Shown here in pieces: positions 6,790-15,352 of a stretch of DNA of 38,713 nucleotides. This DNA is from Candidatus Magasanikiibacteriota bacterium. Lineage in GTDB: Bacteria > Patescibacteriota > Patescibacteriia > Magasanikbacterales > 2-02-FULL-50-9b. Below the pieces are notes generated by a model. The model ran no database searches. It saw only the letters and a list, made by a program, of their open reading frames with translations, and was not told the origin of the DNA. The stretch covers positions 1 through 38,713 of the forward strand of contig CALRDW010000008.1 in the NCBI GenBank assembly GCA_943355025.1, read 5' to 3'. Numbering within the stretch: position 1 is the stretch's first letter; each line of letters begins with the position of its first letter. Position numbers and translations under genes: made by a program.

Positions 6790-8589
6790 TCATCGTGCGA
6801 CGCGATACAATATAATTCCACCAAAGTCCCCGACAGGTTGTAATTGCTCAAATTCCTTTTGTGTAAACCCGCGCAACGGCTCTTCTGCTGCAATAAAATC
6901 AATACGATATTTTTTTAACTCACCAAGCACTGGTTCGGCATAAAACGTCGAATATGCCGCGAGAATCTCGTCATGCTTTTTTGAAATAAATGAGCTCTGG
7001 CCAGTTCCAAAAATATCATTCCAATCAGAAAAAAAATAAGTTCGAATATCTGAAACATGCGCTGTTAAATACGCATCAGCACTTTGCGGCGTTACTCCAT
7101 TCATTTGAAGTTCAATCAAATAATTATGCATGATTCGATCTTCTGGCACATTGCTCAGCGGAATCCATGGCGACGTGTATACATCACACTGGCTGAGTGC
7201 TGGAATCACTGTCGCGAGTGCAGAATGCTCTCCGTGTGGCCAGACAACGCATGGTGTGCCGCCATGTTCTGTAAGCCATGTTGCGAGAACTTCATATCGC
7301 TGTAAATCACCCATTGAATTAACCTCGTATTTATAGCTATCGACCGCAGTCGCTGCATAAATACTGATACACAAAATCACACTAAGTGTAACAAACCACC
7401 AGACGCGTGCAGAAATTGGATAAAGAACTCGCGCCAATATAACAAAAACAACAACAATCGCACACGGGATCGTATATTGAACAAAATGATACGGCCACAC
7501 AGTTCTGCCTGTTATAATTTGTTGGTTAAGAGCAAGAAATGAGCCAAAAAGCATTGCGAGACAGTACCACCACCATGATTTACACGACTTGAGCGTCGCA
7601 GAATTACGCGCATATAAATAAATAGTCGCCACAACGAACAAAGCGAGGGCCCCGATCAAAACCCTGTTGAAAAGCGGTGCATGTGTTAAAAATAATCCAT
7701 TTTTTGCGGCTGATGCACTCCCTCCTGTGCCGCCAATCACACGAAAGAGGCTGTGCCAATACGAAAAACTGACAACAAAGCTGCTCACTAACACGAATCC
7801 TGCTTGAAGCGCGACCACCCATCGTTTCTGAATGAGCGCGAAACACAAATATGTGCCAACAATTGCAAGAGCAACACCCCAGCTGAAAATGTAAAACACC
7901 ATCGCGCCAGCAAGCACACCACACATGGCTGCCGCCAACCATCTCCACGAATGCGAGCCTTCCTCATAGGCGATCCATGAAAAAATATACAAAAACCCAA
8001 AGAGTAAAATTGCACCAAGTATTGGATTGATCGGCCGGACCCACAAAAATGGATGAAACCAGTGTTGATGGCCGCGTGCAAATTCAATAATGTTCCGAAA
8101 ATCAATGAGATCGTAACCGAGTGTCACAAACAATCCGCCAGCAAGGCCGGTGATTCGCCGTATCCGCGACTCAACCTCAGCGCCACATACACGCCAAATT
8201 AATCCATACACCAACAGAAATAACACGAGCGGGAGCAGCGCCTTATACGCAAGAATAACGGAACCGAGCGGCGCGTGGAAAACCCAGACTGGTACTGCGT
8301 AAATAAACTCGCCAAGTGGCGGGACAACGGTCTGGGCAGATTTGTATTCAAAAAAGTATGTTGAACCCGAAAAGAGATGCCCTTCAAGAACTTCACGAAT
8401 CTTGGCTGTGTAATAAAATGAGTCGCTCACCTCAAAATATGGAACCCCGTGGTACGCCGTACCAAGCGCACGAATTGCAAGTTCAAAGGGGGCAATCGAA
8501 ACGAGCCCTACCACACACGCAATGAAAATTGCAGCCCAATGCAGCGCAAAAAAATTACGGATCTTTAAATAAAGCGTGCGTTGTGGCAT
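6790..8589 (-). CDS. GT-C-like polytopic membrane protein (probable glycosyltransferase)
   Basis: About 599 residues with some ten or more hydrophobic helices and a soluble C-terminal domain. Near residue 45 it carries YHGVP followed by SDSFYYTAKIREV, an acidic motif in the first outer loop, as expected of GT-C enzymes that use lipid-linked sugars. A paralogue at 16319-18127 shares this motif, a later RP(I/V) loop and the C-terminal pattern. The open frame extends 17 codons upstream to 8640, but the ATG at 8589 is preferred: an extended -10 (TGG-TATCAT, minus strand, 8600-8605) lies just before it and the extra residues look unlike a membrane-protein start. Transfer of a sugar to a surface glycan or protein is inferred. 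Confidence 0.72.
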   Translation of the reverse strand: MPQRTLYLKIRNFFALHWAAIFIACVVGLVSIAPFELAIRALGTAYHGVPYFEVSDSFYYTAKIREVLEGHLFSGSTYFFEYKSAQTVVPPLGEFIYAVPVWVFHAPLGSVILAYKALLPLVLFLLVYGLIWRVCGAEVESRIRRITGLAGGLFVTLGYDLIDFRNIIEFARGHQHWFHPFLWVRPINPILGAILLFGFLYIFSWIAYEEGSHSWRWLAAAMCGVLAGAMVFYIFSWGVALAIVGTYLCFALIQKRWVVALQAGFVLVSSFVVSFSYWHSLFRVIGGTGGSASAAKNGLFLTHAPLFNRVLIGALALFVVATIYLYARNSATLKSCKSWWWYCLAMLFGSFLALNQQIITGRTVWPYHFVQYTIPCAIVVVFVILARVLYPISARVWWFVTLSVILCISIYAATAVDSYKYEVNSMGDLQRYEVLATWLTEHGGTPCVVWPHGEHSALATVIPALSQCDVYTSPWIPLSNVPEDRIMHNYLIELQMNGVTPQSADAYLTAHVSDIRTYFFSDWNDIFGTGQSSFISKKHDEILAAYSTFYAEPVLGELKKYRIDFIAAEEPLRGFTQKEFEQLQPVGDFGGIILYRVAR

Positions 8590-8660
8590 ACGTGCTGGAA
8601 TGATACCATACGCCCCCCAAAAATTAAACGCGATCTGCACTCAAAATCCAGTACCTCGGC

Positions 8661-8690
8661 TTGACGCGCCTTTAATGAATAGCGTAGTAT
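8661..8690 (+). promoter_or_regulatory. Promoter of the glycan gene cluster
   Basis: TTGACG (8661-8666), an 18-base spacer and TAGTAT (8685-8690). The start would be near 8697, 16 bases before the first ATG of the plus-strand cluster. Confidence 0.6.
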
Positions 8691-8712
8691 AGGAACGATT
8701 ACCGAGCTGTCT

Positions 8713-9780
8713 ATGGAACAATCAGTGGCCAAAAAAACAGTATTACTTACCGGCGCGGCAGGCTTTATCGGCAGCCACGTTCTTGAGCATTTTTTCAATA
8801 AATACCCAGAGTACACATTTATAGTTTTGGATGCGCTCACCTATGCGGGCGATTATCGAAATATCCCAAAAAATATTGCCGCCTCCCCAAACTTTCGGTT
8901 TGTTTACGGCGATGTGCGCAACGCGAAACTGGTTGATACACTTGTCGCTCAGGCAAATATCATTATACATTTTGCTGCTGAAACACACGTAACCCGCTCG
9001 ATTCATGACGACACCGTGTTTTTTGAAACTGACATTATTGGGACGCAGCGTGTAGCTGCCGCCGTTGTGAACCATCGCGATCACATTGAGCGCTTTATTC
9101 ATATTTCAACATCCGAGGTTTACGGCACAGCACTGCAGGAAAAAATGAATGAGGATCACCCGCTCATTCCGCAAAGCCCTTACGCCGCAGCAAAAGCGGG
9201 CGCGGACCGTCTCGTCATGTCCTATTACATAACATACAAAATCCCGACAGTTATTGTTCGTCCATTTAACATGTTCGGGCCTCGCCAACATCTCGAAAAG
9301 GTTATTCCACGGTTTGTAACCAGCTGTGTGCTCGGCGAACCTCTTACAGTCCACGGTACTGGCGACAGTAAGCGAGACTTTACCTACGTTACCGACCTCG
9401 CACGCGCGCTCGACATGATTGCGCATGCGCCCGCTGAAAAAGTAGTGGGAGAAATTTTCAATGTTGGCTCAAGCAATGCAATTTCAGTTAAAGACCTTGC
9501 CGAGATTATCCCGAGTACCATCTCAAAACTTAACAAACCCGAGATAAAGTTTACTTCGTATGCGGTAAACATCGGAAATCGCCCTGGCCAGGTGTTCCGC
9601 CATGAATCCGACAGTTCAAAAATTGAACGCACTCTCGGATGGAAACCGGAAATCTCATTTGAAGATGGAATTGAACGCTGTGTGGCGTGGTATTTGGAAA
9701 ATGAAGATTGGTGGCGCTCTAAACTCTGGATGCGCTGCGTTCCAATCGAAACCGAAGATGGCAAAATTGAGTTGCACTAG
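8713..9780 (+). CDS. NAD-dependent sugar-nucleotide 4,6-dehydratase/epimerase (extended SDR)
   Basis: A 355-residue Rossmann-fold enzyme. The NAD motif GAAGFIGSH is near residue 14. The catalytic set is STSEVYGT followed by YAAAK, and the substrate motif RPFNMFGPRQH is intact. The sequence is closest in style to dTDP-glucose or UDP/GDP-GlcNAc 4,6-dehydratases (RmlB/LegB type), which make the 4-keto-6-deoxy intermediate of unusual sugars. It has Ser-Glu rather than Asp-Glu in the active-site strand, so it need not act on dTDP-glucose and no rml symbol is given. It is the first gene of a seven-gene plus-strand cluster. Confidence 0.85.
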   Translation: MEQSVAKKTVLLTGAAGFIGSHVLEHFFNKYPEYTFIVLDALTYAGDYRNIPKNIAASPNFRFVYGDVRNAKLVDTLVAQANIIIHFAAETHVTRSIHDDTVFFETDIIGTQRVAAAVVNHRDHIERFIHISTSEVYGTALQEKMNEDHPLIPQSPYAAAKAGADRLVMSYYITYKIPTVIVRPFNMFGPRQHLEKVIPRFVTSCVLGEPLTVHGTGDSKRDFTYVTDLARALDMIAHAPAEKVVGEIFNVGSSNAISVKDLAEIIPSTISKLNKPEIKFTSYAVNIGNRPGQVFRHESDSSKIERTLGWKPEISFEDGIERCVAWYLENEDWWRSKLWMRCVPIETEDGKIELH

Positions 9781-9824
9781 CTCTTGGTGCGGCGCTGCAC
9801 GATCAGAAGACTAACCCCGACAAC

Positions 9825-10757
9825 ATGAAAGTTATTATAACTGGTGCAACTGGGTTCGTTGGCGCAAATCTTGCAGCACGGCTTGCTGAGCGCGGCGATG
9901 ATGTCTATGTTTTGGTGCGTCGTGAGTCAAAACTTTGGCGTCTCGCCGCAATAAACGAAAAAATCACGCGACACGAAGCGGATCTGTCCGACGCTCCCGC
10001 GTTAGAGCGTGTATTTACTGCTGTTAAACCTGAAATTGTTTACCACCTTGGTGTTTATGGGGCATATTCAAGCCAAACAGACGCGGATCTTATTTTAAAA
10101 ACAGCGATTTTTGGAACTTTGAATTTAATTCGCGCATCTGAGATAGCAGGTGTTCGTGTATTTGTTAATACTGGCAGTTCGTCGGAATATGGAACAAAAG
10201 ACCACCCAATGTCTGAAGCAGAGATCCTTGAGCCAAACAGCTATTACGCAGTTGCAAAAGCGGCGCAAACATTGCTGTGCCAACATGTTGCGCGCACAAG
10301 TCCCCTCGCAGTCATAACACTGCGTCTGTTTTCTGTGTATGGACCATTCGAAGAGCCGGGCCGCCTCGTACCAAATGTAATTAAACTGGCCCTCGCACAT
10401 GAAAATATCCCGCTAGCTGCGCCGACGGTCGCACGAGATTTTGTTTATATCGACGATGTGGTTGATGCATATATCATGGCCGCAGGACGGCCCGACCTCA
10501 GTGGCGAGGTTTTTAACATAGGCAGTGGCGTACAAACAACGATTCGTGATATAACAGACAAAATTTTAGAAGCAACAAGCTCGGCCTCGGAACCGATCTG
10601 GGGTGCGTACGGCGGACGCACATTTGATACGAATATGTGGGTTGCGAATATGTCACATACCGCAAAAAAACTTGGGTTCACTGCGCGCACGTCACTTGCT
10701 CACGGGATTGCGCTCAGCGTTGCCTGGTTTAAGGAGCACAAGAAATTCTATAACTAA
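9825..10757 (+). CDS. NAD-dependent nucleotide-sugar epimerase/reductase (extended SDR)
   Basis: A 310-residue extended SDR enzyme. GATGFVGAN at residues 7-15 binds NAD(P), and GSSSEYGT with YAVAK supplies the catalytic Ser/Tyr/Lys triad. LRLFSVYGPFEEPGRL and the RDFVYIDDVVDA motif are typical of nucleotide-sugar epimerases and CDP-abequose/paratose-type reductases. It presumably acts after the upstream dehydratase on a 4-keto sugar nucleotide. It begins 44 bases after that gene and ends three bases before the transketolase subunit gene. Substrate specificity cannot be read from sequence. Confidence 0.82.
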   Translation: MKVIITGATGFVGANLAARLAERGDDVYVLVRRESKLWRLAAINEKITRHEADLSDAPALERVFTAVKPEIVYHLGVYGAYSSQTDADLILKTAIFGTLNLIRASEIAGVRVFVNTGSSSEYGTKDHPMSEAEILEPNSYYAVAKAAQTLLCQHVARTSPLAVITLRLFSVYGPFEEPGRLVPNVIKLALAHENIPLAAPTVARDFVYIDDVVDAYIMAAGRPDLSGEVFNIGSGVQTTIRDITDKILEATSSASEPIWGAYGGRTFDTNMWVANMSHTAKKLGFTARTSLAHGIALSVAWFKEHKKFYN

Positions 10758-10760
10758 TGT

Positions 10761-11582
10761 ATGGTGGTTGATACGAAAAAACACGCGGAGCTCAGCAAAT
10801 TACTCCAAAAAGACATCCTGGACATGGCGTTTAATAGCAAAACTGGCCATATCGGGTCAGCCTTTAGCATTAGTGATATTTTGACTGTGCTTTATTTTGG
10901 TGTGATGAATATTCGGCCCGAGCAGCCACTTTGGTCAGATCGTGATTATTTTATTTTAAGCAAAGGCCATGCTGCAGCAGCGTTATATGCCGTGCTTGCG
11001 CGTCGTGGTTTTTTTTCGCCGGACTTACTCGCGGAGTATCGTATTGATGGCGGTAAGCTGCACGGACACCCGTGTCGTGACGCAGCTCCGGGAATTGAAC
11101 TTTCGACTGGCTCGCTTGGCCATGGATTATCCGTTGGCGCAGGTATTGCGCTCGCAATCTTAAACAAAACCCCTGGCCGCGTATTCGTACTTCTTGGCGA
11201 CGGTGAATGTAATGAGGGTGTGGTTTGGGAAGCCGCCATGTTCGCGTCAACACAGCGCCTCACTAACCTTATCGCAATTGTTGATCGCAACAAATTTCAA
11301 GGCTTTGATGCTGCTGGCGCTGTAGATCTTATGCCGCTTGAAGAAAAATGGCGCGCATTCGGCTGGGATGTGCAGACAGTTAATGGCCACGACACGGTGG
11401 CGCTCACAGCTGCGTTTGAGGCGGCAAAAATAAATACAACGACTGGTTGCCCCAGCGTTATTATTGCAGACACGGTCGCAGGCAAAGGGATCGCAGAAGT
11501 TGAAAACACCCTGCTCGCTCACTACTACGTCCCGACAGAGCAAAGCTACAAAGATATTTTGACTGCAATTTATGCGAAGTGA
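10761..11582 (+). CDS. Transketolase-like enzyme, N-terminal (thiamine diphosphate) subunit
   Basis: A 273-residue N-terminal half of transketolase. The thiamine diphosphate/Mg2+ motif is GDGECNEGVVWEAA, ending in the DRNKFQ region, and the conserved GHAAAALYA, HGHP and STGSLGHGLSVGAG segments are present. The C-terminal half is encoded by the next gene, which overlaps by 11 bases, so the two subunits are made together. Split transketolases are common in CPR and archaea for pentose metabolism, but this pair lies inside a sugar-modification cluster, so a role in making a chain-extended or branched sugar is also possible. Confidence 0.9.
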   Translation: MVVDTKKHAELSKLLQKDILDMAFNSKTGHIGSAFSISDILTVLYFGVMNIRPEQPLWSDRDYFILSKGHAAAALYAVLARRGFFSPDLLAEYRIDGGKLHGHPCRDAAPGIELSTGSLGHGLSVGAGIALAILNKTPGRVFVLLGDGECNEGVVWEAAMFASTQRLTNLIAIVDRNKFQGFDAAGAVDLMPLEEKWRAFGWDVQTVNGHDTVALTAAFEAAKINTTTGCPSVIIADTVAGKGIAEVENTLLAHYYVPTEQSYKDILTAIYAK

Positions 11583-12513
11583 TTTTGTTGCGCAATTAAT
11601 TATTGAAATGGAGGCAAACCCTGATATTATCTTTTTAACAGGCGACCTTGGTTTTCATGCGCTCGAGCCTCTCAAAGAAAAATTTGGCTCGCGTTTTATC
11701 AACGTCGGCATCGCTGAAGCAAATATGGTCGGCGTTGCTGCTGGTCTCGCGCTCGCAGGCAAAAAAGTAATCACGTATTCAATTGCATCGTTCATGACAA
11801 TGCGTTGCTATGAGCAAATTCGAACCGATGTCGCATATCACAATCTCGATGTTAAATTTATAGGCGTTGGCGGTGGTTATAGCTATGGAGATCAAGGTGT
11901 GACACATCACACGATTGAAGACATCGCAATAATGCGCGCGCTTCCAAACGTCAAAGTTGTGTGTCCAGGATACTCATGGGAAACCACCGAGGCAACAAAG
12001 GCTTTGCTCCGCGATACAGGTCCTGTTTATTTGCGTCTCGGGAAAAAAATTCCGCCCACATTCGCTGTGCCAACAGGGCCGTTTGAACTCGGAAAAGGCT
12101 TTATTTTACGCACTGGCACAGAAAATGATACAAAAAAAGCTGATGGACTTCTGGTGTGCGCTGGAAATGTTGTCCATACAGCGATAGAAGCTGCGGACAT
12201 TCTCAGTGCGCAAGGAATCTCTCTCTGCGTCATCAGTATGCCGAGCATCAAGCCGCTCGATACAGCGCTCTTGATTGAAAGCACAACGAATGTCCGCGGC
12301 GTATTCACACTCGAAGAAAATAGCGTGATTGGTGGCCTCGGAAGTGCTGTCGCGGAAACACTACTGGCGAGCGACGCGCCAAAAACAAAATTTCACGCAT
12401 TCGGTCTGCCTGATAAATTCATAAAAACTGTTGGCAGTCGTGAGTTCTTGTCCGCTTCGATTGGTATCGATGCCGCTTCGATCGCCCGCACCATCGCAGA
12501 AATCCTTAAGTAA
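11572..12513 (+). CDS. Transketolase-like enzyme, C-terminal subunit
   Basis: A 313-residue protein with the pyrimidine-binding and C-terminal domains of transketolase/1-deoxyxylulose-5-phosphate synthase. FINVGIAEANMVGVAAGLA holds the conserved Glu that activates thiamine diphosphate. GGGYSYGDQGVTHHTIEDIAI and VYLRLGK follow as in the family, and the last third is the C-terminal Rossmann-like domain. The ATG at 11572 lies inside the preceding gene, giving an 11-base overlap and probable translational coupling. It completes the two-subunit enzyme. Confidence 0.9.
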   Translation: MRSDFVAQLIIEMEANPDIIFLTGDLGFHALEPLKEKFGSRFINVGIAEANMVGVAAGLALAGKKVITYSIASFMTMRCYEQIRTDVAYHNLDVKFIGVGGGYSYGDQGVTHHTIEDIAIMRALPNVKVVCPGYSWETTEATKALLRDTGPVYLRLGKKIPPTFAVPTGPFELGKGFILRTGTENDTKKADGLLVCAGNVVHTAIEAADILSAQGISLCVISMPSIKPLDTALLIESTTNVRGVFTLEENSVIGGLGSAVAETLLASDAPKTKFHAFGLPDKFIKTVGSREFLSASIGIDAASIARTIAEILK

Positions 12514-12529
12514 TCGTCCTAAAACCTAT

Positions 12530-13390
12530 ATGCGAACAGACATTCTACCAATTCTTATTTGTATCTCGTGTAAAAATTCTCTCGAACAAAAGGATGGCGG
12601 TGCAGTTTGTGTTGGTTGCGGAAAAAAATTTGTGATTAATTCCGATGGAGCCATAATCCTCCAAGCTGCAGCCCCCGAGGAATTTTCGGGCACGATCGGC
12701 GATCCGCTTGTGTACAAACTTAAAACAATCTTCAAAAAATACGAGGGTTTATATTTTATTTTAGTTCGTATTGCTGGAGCCTTGTTTGTTGGCGAAGAAA
12801 CTGGCAAAACAGCTTTCATGCACTTACCAAATGAATCCATTATTATTAATCTTGGGTCTGGGCCAAAAATTATTAGCGAGCGTGTAATTAACGTCGACTG
12901 CTTTCCGTTTAAAGGTGTGTCTGTTGTTAATGATGCGGCCATGATCCCGTTTAAAGACGGGAGCGTCGATGCTGTCATTTGCGAATGTCTTCTCGAACAC
13001 GTTACGGAGCCAAACGCTGTGGTCGCGGAAATTGAACGGATTTTAAAAAAGGGCGGCCTTGTTTACATCAGCATTCCGTTCATGGATGCGTATCACTCAG
13101 CGCCGGATGATTACTATCGATGGACAACGTCAGGCCTGCGCCATATGCTGCGAGGCTTCAAAGAACACAAGCTTCGTATTGGGTGGGGGCCAACATCGAC
13201 CTTTGTTTCCGCTACTGCACACTGGCTCGGCATGATTCTTAGCTTTGGAAACAAAACGCTTTACCAGCTCGGCATGCTCTTTTTTTCCGTCATCCTCTCT
13301 CCACTCAAACTTCTCGACTACGGCCTCAAGCATTATAAATTCGCCACAAACGCTTCAGTAGGCTATTATTTCATTGGTGAGAAAAAATAA
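12530..13390 (+). CDS. SAM-dependent methyltransferase with N-terminal zinc ribbon
   Basis: A 286-residue protein. Residues 8-35 form a Trm112-like zinc ribbon (CISC and CVGC). The methyltransferase domain follows: IIINLGSGPK is the SAM loop, VINVD the acidic strand end, and DGSVDAVICECLLEHV with the GGLVYISIPF strand are typical of class I methyltransferase type 11. The open frame runs 33 codons further upstream into the transketolase gene, but the ATG at 12530, 17 bases after that gene, gives the expected N-terminus. It likely methylates a sugar or lipid-linked intermediate of the cluster. Confidence 0.83.
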   Translation: MRTDILPILICISCKNSLEQKDGGAVCVGCGKKFVINSDGAIILQAAAPEEFSGTIGDPLVYKLKTIFKKYEGLYFILVRIAGALFVGEETGKTAFMHLPNESIIINLGSGPKIISERVINVDCFPFKGVSVVNDAAMIPFKDGSVDAVICECLLEHVTEPNAVVAEIERILKKGGLVYISIPFMDAYHSAPDDYYRWTTSGLRHMLRGFKEHKLRIGWGPTSTFVSATAHWLGMILSFGNKTLYQLGMLFFSVILSPLKLLDYGLKHYKFATNASVGYYFIGEKK

Positions 13391-13404
13391 GCCGCGCCTG
13401 CACT

Positions 13405-14100
13405 ATGAATACCGAGCCTTTGATTTCAATAACACTCCCATTCCACTGCAAAGAAACCAGCGTGACGGAGGTTGTGGCTGAATACAAAAAAAAATTAATA
13501 GAGAAAGGCATTACCTTTGAGTTGCACATTGTTATCAACGGTTGCACTGATCAAAACGAGGAGCGTATTGTTCGTGTGCTTGAGGAATCGCCGCGCATCG
13601 TTGAATATCGCTTACGCGAATCTGGCTGGGGCCGCGGCGTTCTATGCGGACTCCGCGAAGCACGCGGAACCTTTGTGTGCTACACAAACACGGCGCGCAC
13701 AAAGATAGACGATCTCCTTAAATTCATTGATTACGCGACGATAGATCCACGCGCTGTCGTCAAAGCAACGCGCGTTGTGCGCGAAAGTGCGTTGCGCAAG
13801 TGGGTTTCAATTTTTTACAATCTAGAAAACCGTATTATTCTTAAAACACCTATCTGGGATATCAATGCAACACCAAAAATCATTCCTTACGATCTACTCG
13901 CCCGTCTCAATTTACAATCACTGGATGACTTGATTGATGCCGAGCTCATGTTTAAATGTTTTAATTTCGGCATTCCCGTAGTTGAAGTACCGGTCGTAAA
14001 TGTATTGAAGCGTAGAAGTGGACGAAGCACGACAAATATTCTGTCAGCGTTTAAAATGTGGCTCGGTGTATTTAAAATTCGATGGCTCTATGGCAAATAA
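13405..14100 (+). CDS. Glycosyltransferase family 2
   Basis: A 231-residue GT-A-fold protein. It opens with ISITLPFHCKE and VINGCTDQNEE, the standard nucleotide-binding start of family 2, and RESGWGRGVLCGLREARG matches the G-x-G-x-A-x-x-x-G stretch. The usual DxD is replaced by a TNTARTKID segment, so the metal site is atypical. The acceptor region (DLIDAELMFKC, VVEVPV, RSGRSTTN) is present. No membrane helix is evident. It overlaps the next gene by 11 bases. It should add one sugar to the glycan made by this cluster. Confidence 0.8.
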   Translation: MNTEPLISITLPFHCKETSVTEVVAEYKKKLIEKGITFELHIVINGCTDQNEERIVRVLEESPRIVEYRLRESGWGRGVLCGLREARGTFVCYTNTARTKIDDLLKFIDYATIDPRAVVKATRVVRESALRKWVSIFYNLENRIILKTPIWDINATPKIIPYDLLARLNLQSLDDLIDAELMFKCFNFGIPVVEVPVVNVLKRRSGRSTTNILSAFKMWLGVFKIRWLYGK

Positions 14101-15274
14101 TCCACGAAAAGAAGAGTTGTGGCAGATACAAGGTGACGCGCTGCGCGAGCCGAGCGAAATTTTATGCCAAAAATATGAACATAGCGGATTGTACGCAGAA
14201 TCATTAAAATTTTCTGCGGATGAGCCCTTTGTTGAATTATTGGGGGCTCTCGGCATTACGCTTTTTGTTACCCGCGAATACGAGCACCTTGTTCTTGCAT
14301 TAACGGTAGATACGTCAGGCAAACTTCGACAATCACACACACATCTTCCGCATCCTTCAGGCCTTGTTGTTGATCGAAAAAATAATTCTATTTACATAGC
14401 GGCGACGCGTAACCCAAACCAGATTTGGGAATTTAAGCCACTCGAAGGCTTGCAGGAGCGCAAAGATCGCTCACTACCAAAAACGTGCCCCGCATATCTC
14501 ATGCCAACGCGTACAAAATTCATGAGCGGTTCATACTATACACACGATCTTGCACTGATTGGTGGTGAACTCTACGGAAATTCTGTTGGCCAAAATGCAA
14601 TTACAAAAATCGAATTCGATTCACCACACATGGATAGACTTGTCTGGTGGCCAAAATCGCTTGACCGTGATCGCGGTAAAACAGAAACACGACAAAATTA
14701 TATCCAACTGAACTCAATAGCTGGTGGCGCACGTCTCGAAGAATCTTTTTTCAGTGCGTCGAGCGACAAACCATCTGCACGCCGTCCAGGCCACCACAAC
14801 TATCCCGTCGATAAACGCGGGGTTATTTTCAGCGGTGCAACCCGCGATGTTCATGCGCGCGGTCTCACTCGTCCGCACTCCGCGCGCCTCGCAGGCGGAC
14901 AAATTTGGGTTGATAATAGCGGTTATGGCGAATTTGGTTATGCAAATGATGGAGAATTCGTCCCAATTATAAAGTTGCCCGGCTGGACACGCGGTCTTTG
15001 CATACATAAAAACATCGCTTTTGTTGGTGTGTCGCGAGTACTACCTCGCTTTCGCCACTACGCCCCCGGCCTCAAAGAAACGTCTAAAGAATGCGGCTTA
15101 TATGCGATCAATATCAAAACAGGAGTTGTCCTTGGACATCTCAAATGGCCAAATGGTAACCAAATCTTTGCAATTGATTGGATCAGCAACGCTGTAACCC
15201 CTGGTTTTGTTTTTACGAATCTCAAAGCAGCGACTCAGGCTACGAAAGATATTTTCTACAGTTACAAAATATAA
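14090..15274 (+). CDS. TIGR03032/DUF4915-like beta-propeller-type protein
   Basis: A 394-residue protein recognised by the pattern HPSGLVVD, then LTRPHSARLAGGQIWVDNS and LPGWTRGLCIHKNIAFVGVSR, which match the TIGR03032 (DUF4915) family of unknown function. Repeated beta strands with Gly-Asp turns suggest a propeller fold. The start at 14090 overlaps the glycosyltransferase stop by 11 bases; the frame extends upstream but only into that gene. Members elsewhere often sit next to sulfotransferases or glycan genes, as here. It is the last gene of the plus-strand cluster, ending just before a shared terminator. Confidence 0.7.
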   Translation: MANNPRKEELWQIQGDALREPSEILCQKYEHSGLYAESLKFSADEPFVELLGALGITLFVTREYEHLVLALTVDTSGKLRQSHTHLPHPSGLVVDRKNNSIYIAATRNPNQIWEFKPLEGLQERKDRSLPKTCPAYLMPTRTKFMSGSYYTHDLALIGGELYGNSVGQNAITKIEFDSPHMDRLVWWPKSLDRDRGKTETRQNYIQLNSIAGGARLEESFFSASSDKPSARRPGHHNYPVDKRGVIFSGATRDVHARGLTRPHSARLAGGQIWVDNSGYGEFGYANDGEFVPIIKLPGWTRGLCIHKNIAFVGVSRVLPRFRHYAPGLKETSKECGLYAINIKTGVVLGHLKWPNGNQIFAIDWISNAVTPGFVFTNLKAATQATKDIFYSYKI

Positions 15275-15302
15275 TTTTTCAAGATCCAGGTTCCGCTGTA
15301 CT

Positions 15303-15331
15303 AAAAAACGCTCCATTCACGGAGCGTTTTT
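15303..15331. terminator. Bidirectional terminator between convergent genes
   Basis: AACGCTCC (15307-15314) pairs with GGAGCGTT (15321-15328) around a 6-base loop. A-runs on the left and T-runs on the right let it stop both the plus-strand glycan cluster and the minus-strand sulfotransferase operon. Confidence 0.85.
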
Positions 15332-15352
15332 ATTAATCACTCTTCTAAAAAG

